A stretch of DNA of 64,000 bases from Ostrinia nubilalis (Eukaryota > Arthropoda > Insecta > Lepidoptera > Crambidae): NCBI RefSeq assembly GCF_963855985.1, contig NC_087090.1, forward strand, positions 14,754,501 to 14,818,500, in the 5' to 3' direction. The notes under the pieces were generated by a model, which saw only the letters and a list, made by a program, of their open reading frames with translations, was not told the origin of the DNA and made no database searches. Both the position numbers and the translations under genes were made by a program. This document shows, in pieces, positions 55,522-64,000 of this stretch (position 1 is the first letter of the stretch; each line of letters opens with the position of its first letter).

Positions 55522-58029
55522 ATGGCTGAAGAAAGAAACGAAGATTATTCTAAAAACGACGACGCAAAAACCATTACCGGTCACTACATAATGGACGGTA
55601 TACCTAAATTCACCGGCGATGAATTAACGTACTCATCAACGAAATGGGTGCAAGATATTGATGACAACGCAGAAATTTTCGGTTGGACAGGCCAACAGAA
55701 ACTCATCATCGCAAGGAGGTCGCTCGCCGGAACGGCACAACTCTGGCTGAGAACTGAAAAGGTATTTAAGACTTACGACGAACTAAAGACTGCGCTACAG
55801 AAAGAATTCCCTGAAGCAATCAACGTCAAACAGATGCACGAGATGATGAGCGCGCGAAAAAAACGTGCAGATGAGACGTACTATCAATACATGCTAATCA
55901 TGAAAGAGCTTGGCAGAAGGGCGAAGTTCCCTGACTACGTGGCTATCCAGTACATCATAGATGGAATATCCGATTTCGAGTCGAACAAACTACTATTTTA
56001 TGGCGTGACGACGTATCCAGTACTTAAAGAGAAAATTACACTTTACGAGGCGTTCAAGCAAAAGACAAAAAAGCAAGATGCTACAAGACGCGATTCAAGA
56101 CCGAAACCTGCGAAAGTGATATATCCTGTAACATCAAAAGTGCAGCCACGATGCTACAAGTGCGGCGAGTGTGGACATTTGTCGAGTAATTGCACGAGAG
56201 GCGTCAAATGCTTTCGTTGCAATTCATACGGCCATATTGGAGCAGAGTGCAAACGGTCGTCGAGCGCGGAGGTGAGTCATCCATCGACAAGCGGAACAAA
56301 GACCGAACGAAAATCGATGTTCGTTCACGGCTTCGATCGGACGACGCTAGGTGGCGCTGACGCAGCGAATGAAGCAAGTCGTATTTCCGATGACCGAATG
56401 ACGAATCGAGAAACGTCAATGTCAACGAACGACGCTGACCGAATGATGACCCGAGAAACGTCAATGTCAACGTCAACGTCAGATTACTCAAGCGGTACTT
56501 CACTCATTCAGTGTCAAGATCGGCGTAGTGTCATGAACATAAACAATTGCGATGTTTTCCACAATAAATCAATTAAAAATGCGAAATTATGCGGTCACAA
56601 GGTAAAGTGTTTAGTGGATACGGGCAGTGATTTAAATTTAATCAGTGACAAACTGTTTAATAACATAAAATGTCATGTTTCAGATTTCGAAGGAGAGAAA
56701 ATGTCTCTCATAGGATTGGGATCGTGTAAGGTGCACTCATTTGGTAAGTTTACAGCTAGTTTAGTTATCGATGGTCACAAGTATCATGTTTCTTTTCACG
56801 TGGTTCCCACAGAGGTAATTCCATATCAGGTTATTTTAGGTCAACCATTTTTAGTAAACACAATAGTCATTGTTGACAGAGGTGAAGTTGAGGTTAGGCC
56901 ACAGTTTTATGACAGTTCATATCAGATGTGTATGTTTTCTAGCTGCGAAGAACAGAGTGAAATCCCAGTTATCCAAGAGATTATCGACAGTTACAAACCA
57001 CTGAAAGTGAAAGAAGCACCAATCAAGTTGAAGATAGTGTTGAAAGATGACATCCCAGTTTCACAACGACCACGAAGATTGGCTTTGGCCGAAGAAGCAT
57101 TGGTGAAAGAGCAGATTGATGAATGGCTAACAAAAGGTATTATTCGACCAAGCTATTCGGAGTATGCTAGTCCTCTTGTGATAGTGAAGAAGAAAGACGG
57201 GAAAATAAGAGTCTGCGTAGATTACCGGAAGATAAACCAAAAGATGGTCAAAGACGAACATCCATTGCCAGTGATTGACGATCATATCGACAAGCTGAGT
57301 AAAGCGAGAGTGTTCAGTACGTTGGATTTAAAGAACGGATTTTTCCACCTGCCAATAGAAGAAGAATCAGTGAAATATACAGCTTTTGTGACGAGCAACC
57401 CAGAAGGACAATACGAATTTCTACGTGCACCATTTGGGCTTTCAATTTGTCCAAAATATTTCACTAGGTACATCAACATAATTTTTTCTGATCTGGTAAG
57501 ACGAGGCATAATTCTTATATTCATCGACGATGTAATTGTTTTAGCAGAGAATGAAAAACAGGGAATCGAGCGACTCAGAGAAGTACTGAAAGTTGCAGCT
57601 GACTACGGACTCGAGATTAATTGGAAAAAGACGCAGATACTGCAGAAATCCGTCGAGTACCTCGGACATGTTATCGAAAATGGAACCGTAAAACCATCTC
57701 CAGAGAAGACGAAGGCTGTTTCAAAGTTTCCTGTGCCGAATAATTTGAAAGAAGTACACAGTTTTATTGGACTTACATCACACTTTAGGAAATACATTCA
57801 GGATTATGCATTAATCGCAAGACCCTTGAGTGACTTACTGAAGACGGGTAATTTCTACTTTGGTGAAGAACAAAAGCAAGCATTTGAAAACCTTAAAGCG
57901 AAGTTATGCTGTGAACCTGTGCTGAGAATCTTCGATGTGCATCTCGAAACTGAAGTGCATACAGACGCATCTAAATATGGTTATCGGCCATTCTCAGATG
58001 AGCTAGTTTTTGCGTGTCCGGGCTGTTAA
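55522..58029 (+). CDS. Gag-protease-reverse transcriptase part of the retrotransposon polyprotein, cut within RNase H
   Basis: The frame is open from 55360 and its first ATG is 55522 (MAEERNEDYSKNDD), my chosen start. Gag fills about 55590-56300 and ends in two CCHC zinc knuckles at 56152-56250 (CYKCGECGHLSSNC and CFRCNSYGHIGAEC), which bind RNA. A low-complexity linker with RETSMST repeated follows. The protease has LVDTGSDLNLI (aspartate codon 56617). Reverse transcriptase has VCVDYRKIN, FSTLDLKNGFFHLP and the catalytic FIDD at 57520-57531. RNase H starts with TDAS near 57963. Retrotransposon sequence stops at 57984; the last 15 codons come from the inserted element and end at TAA 58027-58029. 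Gag and Pol share one frame with no visible frameshift site. Confidence 0.92.
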   Translation: MAEERNEDYSKNDDAKTITGHYIMDGIPKFTGDELTYSSTKWVQDIDDNAEIFGWTGQQKLIIARRSLAGTAQLWLRTEKVFKTYDELKTALQKEFPEAINVKQMHEMMSARKKRADETYYQYMLIMKELGRRAKFPDYVAIQYIIDGISDFESNKLLFYGVTTYPVLKEKITLYEAFKQKTKKQDATRRDSRPKPAKVIYPVTSKVQPRCYKCGECGHLSSNCTRGVKCFRCNSYGHIGAECKRSSSAEVSHPSTSGTKTERKSMFVHGFDRTTLGGADAANEASRISDDRMTNRETSMSTNDADRMMTRETSMSTSTSDYSSGTSLIQCQDRRSVMNINNCDVFHNKSIKNAKLCGHKVKCLVDTGSDLNLISDKLFNNIKCHVSDFEGEKMSLIGLGSCKVHSFGKFTASLVIDGHKYHVSFHVVPTEVIPYQVILGQPFLVNTIVIVDRGEVEVRPQFYDSSYQMCMFSSCEEQSEIPVIQEIIDSYKPLKVKEAPIKLKIVLKDDIPVSQRPRRLALAEEALVKEQIDEWLTKGIIRPSYSEYASPLVIVKKKDGKIRVCVDYRKINQKMVKDEHPLPVIDDHIDKLSKARVFSTLDLKNGFFHLPIEEESVKYTAFVTSNPEGQYEFLRAPFGLSICPKYFTRYINIIFSDLVRRGIILIFIDDVIVLAENEKQGIERLREVLKVAADYGLEINWKKTQILQKSVEYLGHVIENGTVKPSPEKTKAVSKFPVPNNLKEVHSFIGLTSHFRKYIQDYALIARPLSDLLKTGNFYFGEEQKQAFENLKAKLCCEPVLRIFDVHLETEVHTDASKYGYRPFSDELVFACPGC

Positions 58030-58849
58030 ATCCTAAAAAATGACAAATTAGAGACATGCAAGTATTTTTATATGTTACTTAACAACCCTATCCAGTTGTG
58101 CATTAAATCATAGGCCTCTATTTTAAGTATTTGTGACTTAATTAATTTCATGAACCTCTGTTCTCTAATTACCGTTACGCGTCCGCACACCGACTTAATG
58201 TTAAAAGTTGGCTGTAATTTTTATGTCGTATAGATTTGGTTTACTCCATTCAACATTTTAAAGAGTACAAAAGATTGTCTTATGCATAGCAAAAAATCTA
58301 TTCAATAGAACCATTCTGTAAATAATTAGAATTAAAAAACTGCTTGTCCGAGCGAAAGTCCTAATTCCCGTGACGTTTTCTGTTTTTGGGCACACAAGCC
58401 TAAATAATAATATTTGACACATCATTTACGCGCGCGGCGCGAGCCCTTAGTTAGTTCTAAGACCTGTTAGCAAGTAGACGTCTATTGCGTTGGCGTACCG
58501 TCGATGAATTGCGTAAGAGTATAATTACCATATGTTTGGTTTTCAATTTTTCTATTTACCATGTCCTTATTTTTATATTCGATTTTTGAAAGTAGATCCA
58601 CGTTGTTAATTTAAATAGAATCAGTACTTTGGCCTTCATACGTTGTAGTAAGACAGTATTTGCATACGCTGCAGATTTTGGAAATTTTGAAGAAAAACTG
58701 TCGTTTTATAATTTCCATGTACTAATTACCATATATTTATAATCACCGTTGTATGAAATTATTACCTACAAATTGCACTCACGATTGAATAAGTATGATG
58801 ATAAAATATGAAATATACCTAGACTTTCCTATAACAACTTTACGGACTT

Positions 58850-59075
58850 TTCTTCCAATCTGACATCAACATTTTGAAAAGCTTTCGTTAGAGTAACCTC
58901 TAAATAGATTCGATTTCATGACGAATGTTCAGCTTCAGTTGCTGCATGGTTGTTGGATTTTAGAGTATATTTTAACCCCTAAGGTAACCCCACAAAAAGA
59001 AGTTAGCTGGAGTGAAATCGGGGCTTCTTGATGGCCAGGAGATGTCACCCCTGCGTGAAACATGTCTCGTACCAG
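58850..59075 (-). pseudogene. Relic of a mariner-type DDE transposase inside the 3.4-kb element
   Basis: The minus strand reads RRGDISWPSRSPDFTPANFF then LWGYL, followed by stops and a recognisable QLKLNIRHEIESI and MLMSDW. This is the SPDLTPCDFFLWGYL block of Tc1/mariner-type transposases, with the catalytic aspartate replaced by asparagine. It is the same family as the relic at 1186-1352. Confidence 0.75.
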
Positions 59076-59269
59076 ACACATTTTTACTATTAATATCATT
59101 GATATTTACATGTTAAATCATTAATTAATTCTAATATAATACCATTAAAATCTATCCATAAATATTACCTTTGCCCTAAGAAGATGAGATTGTCCAACAT
59201 TAACACTTACCTGGCGTGATCACATTAAGAACAAAAGGGAACAAATCAACAGACAATGGGACTTTTCAA

Positions 59270-59345
59270 GACAAGAGTGTATAGGCACTTTGTACCATTC
59301 TAGACTGCATCCTAATTGATTTGTTATGCATAGAAAAAACTTCGT
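59270..59345 (+). repeat. Interspersed repeat, copy 2
   Basis: GTGTATAGGCACTTTGTACC, TTCTAGACTGCATCCTAA and TTTGTTATGCATAGAAAAAA parallel 21240-21345. Confidence 0.45.
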
Positions 59346-59465
59346 GATATGCAATGGCAATGGATACTGGGCAGAAGAAACTTGGAGAACAAACTATATA
59401 CAAATGCATCCTAATGAATAATAAATCCTAACATGGGTCTATGGCATCGACTTAGCCTCGCAAAT

Positions 59466-60395
59466 CGATGGCTCCTACGTATAAAGGCGAAACTGCCGTT
59501 TACGCCTTTTTCCAATTATTTAAGCAATGATTTCATTTTGCTCTAATCTATAACGTCAGTAAGAAAAAAATTTTTTTTTCCATTAGATACAAAATAAAAT
59601 TTTAGGCAAATAGGCGTATGTGCAAAACTACACCACGTATAAAGCCCAATCATACGATTCGTCAATCTATACGAGTAGTTGCTTACATAAATATATATTT
59701 TTTATAATCCAAATCTTAAATAAAGCCATGAAAATATTTAGCAAATCGTTTTATTTATAAATTATGACACATTATATAGTTATTTAATTTTTAGCGTTAA
59801 GAGTCGCATCTAAAACTAATTTGAAAATTATAAATAACTTGAAAAAATCGAACTGCCTAAGGCATCGTGGGTTCAATTCCCGCCTTAGGCAGTTCGATTT
59901 TTTCAAGTTATTTATAATTTTTAAAAATATAACACATTATGTTAAAAGACCTAACTAAATCTCGAGCACAGTATATGGGCGTATTTGCGTTAAAACGTAA
60001 TAACGATACATTAAACAACTTTTTCTAACTGATTTATGATTGATATAGCACATGATAACAATTAAAATAATTACATGCATTAAAGAGAGTAATCGCTTAA
60101 AATATTATATTTATGTTGTCATTTAAGTCTCTTTACGTTGAACAATATACATGAAATTATAGAAATGTGACTACGTAAAAGGGCAATGCGTAAAATCTCA
60201 AAATATATAAGAAAAATATAAAAATTGATAACAGCAGTAGCAAAAGCATTACATGTTAAGGCTAAATGTGAAATTTCATTAAATTCGTTTTAGTAGGTCA
60301 GAAGATATGACCCAAAAATATGGTTCTGGCCACTAAAATGGCTCTCCTGTAAAATTTACTTTTTTCACTTACGCCAGTATACGTAGGAGCCATCG
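59466..60395. mobile_element. 930-bp TIR element nested inside the 3.4-kb element
   Basis: CGATGGCTCCTACGTATA begins it and its exact inverse ends it; AAAT flanks both sides (59462-59465 and 60396-60399). Inside the TIRs, GGCG-rich words (AAAGGCGAAACTGCCG on the left, ACTTACGCCAG on the right) continue weakly. It has no coding frame of note and contains the long tRNA-loop palindrome. The 4-bp duplication and CG-starting TIR recall the surrounding element. Confidence 0.75.
59824..59921. repeat. Perfect 40-bp-arm palindrome with tRNA B-box-like loop
   Basis: Bases 59824-59863 are the exact inverse of 59882-59921. The 18-nt loop is ATCGTGGGTTCAATTCCC, and with the arm edge it gives GGGTTCAATTCCCGCC, a tRNA T-loop/B-box-like sequence. 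GCCTTAGGCAG in the arm resembles the end of a tRNA acceptor. It could be a folded-back tRNA/SINE 3' end or a snapback copy. Confidence 0.9.
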
Positions 60396-61371
60396 AAATG
60401 TAGAAATACTTTAACGTTTTCAAAATAAAGTATTAAAAATCTTGAGCTGTGCACCTTGGTTTACAAAGTCCACTGAAGTGATACCAATACGTCAAAGAGG
60501 GTGTAGAAAATTCCTGTAAAGCTTACAAACAAAGACTAGACCGTTATGAAATCTATTTGCTGCATCCCTTCTAAATTCTGAGAATTCTGCATTCAGGCTC
60601 AGGAGAAAGCGAAAAGCATCAATCTGAAAACTTGTTGTAAAAGAATCGAGGTGACAAATCATGCGATATGCAGAGCTGGAACTGTCATTATTACACATTC
60701 AATTAAATCTGATAATGGCTGATGGCTGATCGCAGATAGATTAAAAAGAGGAAAAATCACTTATATCATTAATTACTTTTTCGATATATGCATATCCGAA
60801 AAGTCTAATTCGTGAGACCTCCTGATCCATTAATTTTCTGTACGTTAAATCGTTTGTACCACATTTAAATCAAATAAATTATGATTAAGATTCTGATTCA
60901 GCTAAATGTTCTCATTTGAAATGTGACACGTAGACCCTTCTAGCTGAAACGAAGTGTTCCTGTTATAGCCTCGATTCTTGTAGTATATTGAAAATATCTT
61001 GATACAATAAATAATAGAAATTAGTGTTTTTCTTTTTGCAAAGGGTTTATTAAGTATACCTACAGCTTTTTTTATGACGCTATATATTTGTATACAAATT
61101 TATCAATGCAAGATGTTGTTTTTTTTTTGCTATTTTACATATCTTTTCTAATTACCGTTAGATTAAGTATTAGCCTTATCTAATTACCGTGACCATAAAA
61201 TTTTTGGATCTCATTTACGCGAAAACCGCTTGGAATAATTTGACGCCTTTGCGATTGTTAAATTCGTACTTTTCATGTGTTTTATATTTAAATGTATTTA
61301 AGTCAATTAAGCCAAATTTCAAAAATGATATGGTAATTAGGCTGAGAACGCCTGATCGTGAGAATGGCCGT

Positions 61372-62913
61372 TATGCGGCCATATTGCTACAAAGAGACCC
61401 CAATGATGGAGGAATGCATCCGGTTCATTACATGAGTAGAAAAACAACAGAAGCTCAACAAAAGTGTAGCAGTTATGAACTAGAAGCGTTAGCGGTGGTG
61501 GAAAGTGTGAAAAAGTTTAGAAGATACCTCATGGGCATACCATTCAAGATCGTTACAGACTGCGAAGCTTTTCAGAAGACTTTGAACAAGAAGGATGTTT
61601 CTGCGAAGGTGGCAAGATGGATATTGTATCTACAGGATTTCGACTATAAAATAGAGCACAGAGCAGGAGAGAAGATGAAACATGTTGACTCACTCAGCAG
61701 GAATATTTGTTTTGTTACTCTAGAATTGCAAGCAAAGATAAAGAAAGCACAAGAAGAAGATGATCGTTTGAAAGCAATAAAACAAATACTCAGAGAGAAA
61801 GACTACGAAGATTATTATTTGGAGAATGATATTGTTTATAAAGGAATTGAAAAGAAATTAGTATTACCTGAAATCATGGACATGGAAATGATAAAAAGAA
61901 CTCATGGAATAGGTCATTTTGGAAAGAAGAAAATGAAAGATATCTTGGAACGAGATTATCACATTGATAAGTTAGATGAAAAGATGGAAAAGATTATCAC
62001 GACATGCGTACCATGCTTATTGGCTACTAGAAAATCTGGAAGAAAGGAAGGATTTTTAAATGTAATCGACAAAGGAGACCTACCTTTTGATACACTACAT
62101 TGTGATCATTTGGGACCATTGGATGCGACGAAGAAGCTGTACAACTACATTTTAACTGTAATTGATGCGTATACTAAATTTGTGTGGATCTATCCTGTGA
62201 AGACAGTTACAGCAAAAGAGACAGTGGAGAAATTGAAGTTACATCAGAAGGATTATGGTAACCCAAGACGTATTGTGACAGACCGCGGTACAGCCTTCAC
62301 TGGAAGTGAATTTCAACAGTATTGTCAGGAAGAAGAGATCTCACATATTACCATCACGACAGGAATTCCACGTGGCAACGGTCAAGTCGAAAGAATGAAC
62401 CAGATTATAATTTCAACTTTAGCTAAAATGTGTATAGAAGAACCCACACACTGGTACAAATATGTCAGCCAATTACAGAGAGTAATTAATAGTACTTACC
62501 AGCGATCTATCAACACTTCACCATTCGAACTACTTACTGGAACTCAGTTGAGATTAAAAGAAGATCTGAAAATATTAGAATATCTAGAAGAAGAGCATCG
62601 GAAGGAGTTTATAGAGAAAAGAGACAGTTTACGAAAAGAGGCAAAGGTACAGATTCTGAAAATTCAAGAAGAAAACAGAAAGACATTCAATAAAAAGAGA
62701 AAAGAAGGGCAGAAATATAGCGAAGGTGATATAGTGGCAATACAAAGAACACAGTTTGGAAATGCTTTGAAGCTAAGACAGAAATTTTTTGGACCTTATA
62801 AAGTGGTAAAACTACTTGGAAAAGACCGCTACGAGGTGGAAAAAATAGACAGAGGTAAGGAAGGGCCCATGAAAACTACAACTGGTGTGGACTACATGAA
62901 GAGGTGGCCTTGA
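61372..62913 (+). CDS. RNase H-integrase part of the retrotransposon polyprotein
   Basis: Retrotransposon coding resumes at 61372 (YAAILLQRDP); an apparent upstream extension to 61189 is inserted-element sequence. RNase H continues with ELEALAVVESVKKFRRYLMG, FKIVTDCEAF and an IEHRAGEKMKHVDSLSR end. Integrase follows: the HHCC zinc domain (HGIGHFG near 61902, CVPC near 62005), then the catalytic triad D 62104 (LHCDHLGP), D 62281 (VTDRGTAF) and E 62389 (GNGQVERMN), with 35 residues between the last two as in D,D35E integrases. The C-terminal part (EGDIVAIQRTQF, GPYKVVKLLG, DRYEV) resembles the usual DNA-binding tail. TGA is 62911-62913. No envelope gene follows. The frame lacks its own start, so this half cannot be expressed as annotated. 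Confidence 0.92.
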   Translation, partial: YAAILLQRDPNDGGMHPVHYMSRKTTEAQQKCSSYELEALAVVESVKKFRRYLMGIPFKIVTDCEAFQKTLNKKDVSAKVARWILYLQDFDYKIEHRAGEKMKHVDSLSRNICFVTLELQAKIKKAQEEDDRLKAIKQILREKDYEDYYLENDIVYKGIEKKLVLPEIMDMEMIKRTHGIGHFGKKKMKDILERDYHIDKLDEKMEKIITTCVPCLLATRKSGRKEGFLNVIDKGDLPFDTLHCDHLGPLDATKKLYNYILTVIDAYTKFVWIYPVKTVTAKETVEKLKLHQKDYGNPRRIVTDRGTAFTGSEFQQYCQEEEISHITITTGIPRGNGQVERMNQIIISTLAKMCIEEPTHWYKYVSQLQRVINSTYQRSINTSPFELLTGTQLRLKEDLKILEYLEEEHRKEFIEKRDSLRKEAKVQILKIQEENRKTFNKKRKEGQKYSEGDIVAIQRTQFGNALKLRQKFFGPYKVVKLLGKDRYEVEKIDRGKEGPMKTTTGVDYMKRWP

Positions 62914-63179
62914 CTTCGCTTTACCTGTGTCTGACTATTTTGTTTTTAGTTTATTCACTTTGAAATAATTATTTTAGACACCCCTCCTGGTGTAGTAAAT
63001 TGCATTTTTCAAAATTCTTAACAATGAGTGCCACTTCCACGATGTCAACCTGTATGCTATTTGTTGTACTAATATTTCTTCTATAACATAACTTTAATTT
63101 GATTGTGTTTACACAACCCTAAGATGTAATTTTCTGTGTCATATCAATTTCATAAACTTACCTTATAAACTTTTAAAAA
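62914..63179. other. 3' noncoding region of the retrotransposon
   Basis: AT-rich, with no frame. Confidence 0.6.
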
Positions 63180-63300
63180 AAAAGGTTGAATGTAACTTAC
63201 CTTTTATAAACTTCAAAAAGTTGAATGAAACTTAACTTTTAAAGACTTCAAAAGTCGAATGTAACATATCCTTTAAAGACTTCAAAAAGTTTAATATTGT
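63180..63300 (+). repeat. Tandem repeats in the retrotransposon 3' region
   Basis: About four degenerate ~36-bp units built on ACTTCAAAAAGTTGAATG(T/A)AACTTACCTTTTA (split: ACTTCAAAAAGTTGAATG and AACTTACCTTTTA). Confidence 0.7.
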
Positions 63301-63619
63301 ATACTTTTGTGTATATTTAGTTAAATCATTGAATAAAAAATGTACCTAAACTTGAAGCTAACAATAGTAACATGAATTGATAAAACGTTTAAGCTTACTT
63401 GATAATAATTACTTGAGTTAGAACTAGATTATTACCTGTGTAATACTGAAATTTACTTAAGTCTAGAATAAGTAACCATACTTTAACCTTTTTGTAGAGA
63501 GCTAGCAAGACGATGAATGAAAAGAGAGATTTTGTTTGTTAAAGTTATCTAAGCGGATGTAGTTTGAGTAATTATTTTATTTTAACTTGAAATATGCAGT
63601 TTTTCCTTTTGCAATGTAT
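63301..63619. other. 3' noncoding region of the retrotransposon
   Basis: Nothing distinct was seen between the two tandem arrays. Confidence 0.6.
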
Positions 63620-63745
63620 AATATAGAGTCATGTAGATTGTAGAGTCAATGTAAAATGTAGAGTCATGTTGAAATGTAGAGTCATGTCTAAATGTAGAGT
63701 TATTTTGAAATGTAGAGTCACTTTCTAATTCGTAGTCAATCTGAG
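63620..63745 (+). repeat. ~18-bp tandem repeat array before the 3' LTR
   Basis: TGTAGAGTCATGTTGAAA and variants repeat about six times. The unit starts with the same TGTAG as the LTR. Confidence 0.8.
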
Positions 63746-63773
63746 GTCAGATTGAGTTGCAGGATGGCCGAGT

Positions 63774-64000
63774 TGTAGGAATGTAAAAGAAAACAAACTT
63801 TAACTTTTATTTTTTAATTTCGTTGAAACGTTCAAATAGTGAAACGTTAAAATAAACCGAATGATAGGATTGAATGAAAGGTGCGAGGCTCGCTCTCTCT
63901 CGTCCCAACTGCCATGACGTGCAGGTGTGCTCCGCTAAAGTTATTGGAAATAAACGGTGTATTTTCACGAAACTGAAAGCTGAAGTTTCTCTTGAGAACC
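63774..64000 (+). repeat. 3' LTR, cut by the window end
   Basis: It begins TGTAGGAATGTAAAAGAAAA like the 5' LTR and agrees with it to the last base given; about 11 bp are missing. The sequence just before it (GAGTTGCAGGATGGCCGAGT) is not a clean polypurine tract. Confidence 0.93.

Larger units (their letters stand above)
57985..61370. mobile_element. 3,386-bp TIR transposon of unknown superfamily inserted in RNase H
   Basis: The ends are CGGCCATTCTCA and its exact inverse. TTAT lies on both sides (57981-57984, 61371-61374), while the uninterrupted reading frame needs it only once, so boundaries are exact. Past the first 12 bp, pairing is weak. CTAATTACCRT-type words occur at about 58165, 58361 (variant), 58521, 58732, 61148, 61180 and inverted near 61333: a subterminal repeat pattern often bound by transposases. 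No transposase of its own is seen; it carries a mariner-type relic and a 930-bp nested element. A 4-bp duplication is made by several superfamilies, so I leave it unnamed. Confidence 0.85.
55076..64000 (+). mobile_element. Ty3/Gypsy-type LTR retrotransposon interrupted by DNA transposons
   Basis: LTR, a gag-protease-RT-RNase H-integrase frame and a second LTR are all in order. The domain order (RNase H before integrase) is that of the Ty3/Gypsy group. Without the 3,386-bp insertion the element would be about 5.5 kb. No envelope frame follows integrase. The two LTRs show no difference by eye over 227 bp and both halves of the coding frame are open, so the insertion is young. The lineage within Ty3/Gypsy is not settled. 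Confidence 0.93.

Noticed and set aside
57985..58029. Natural C-terminus of the RT half
   Set aside because: The final residues and stop come from the inserted element's TIR.
59861..59890. tRNA gene at the palindrome loop
   Set aside because: Only a T-loop-like half is present; the arms are a perfect inverted repeat rather than a cloverleaf.
57985..61370. Intron or intein in the retrotransposon
   Set aside because: TIRs and a target duplication explain it as a transposon; there are no splice sites at the borders and no intein frame.
61189..61371. N-terminal extension of the integrase-half frame
   Set aside because: These codons are the right end of the inserted 3.4-kb element, not retrotransposon protein.
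62914..63773. Envelope gene after integrase
   Set aside because: No open frame of useful length; only AT-rich sequence and tandem repeats.

Overview
The window looks like a stretch of an insect genome, most likely a moth or butterfly. It is AT-rich, has almost no host coding sequence, and is packed with transposons. The RTE-type LINE fragments (3' ends carrying ATG, TGG or CGAA repeat tails), the Helitron-like TC...CTAG elements, the tRNA-headed SINE and the many short TIR elements form a mix familiar from lepidopteran genomes. That placement comes from recalled family resemblance and was not checked by a search.

Only one host-gene piece is convincing: a plus-strand terminal coding exon at 7388-7472 with a good splice acceptor and a GC-rich third codon position. 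Its upstream exons are not recognised here. No rRNA, functional tRNA gene, CRISPR array or bacterial-type operon was seen.

Layout. 0.6-2 kb: a hAT-like element with an 8-bp duplication, carrying a dead mariner-type element. 3-7 kb: palindromic MITE and Helitron-like copies, two of them head to tail. 7.4 kb: the host exon. 9-10.1 kb: a TIR element with a piggyBac-like coding relic on the minus strand. 10.7-36 kb: scattered MITE families, RTE fragments, Helitron-like copies, a 320-bp near-perfect palindrome and a tandem duplication. 37.8-39.2 kb: an RTE fragment split by a Mutator-like element (9-bp duplication) that itself holds a SINE. 40-54 kb: more RTE and Helitron copies, including an inverted RTE insertion, a tandem Helitron pair and a second hAT-like MITE.

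55.08-64 kb: a young Ty3/Gypsy LTR retrotransposon whose two LTRs look identical over the visible 227 bp. One gag-protease-RT-RNase H-integrase frame is split inside RNase H by a 3,386-bp TIR element with a TTAT duplication. That element contains a second, 930-bp TIR element with an AAAT duplication, and at its heart is a 98-bp palindrome with perfect 40-bp arms whose loop carries a tRNA B-box-like motif. This three-level nest is the most unusual part of the window. The 3.4-kb element has no transposase gene of its own that I recognise. It does have repeated CTAATTACCRT motifs towards its ends.
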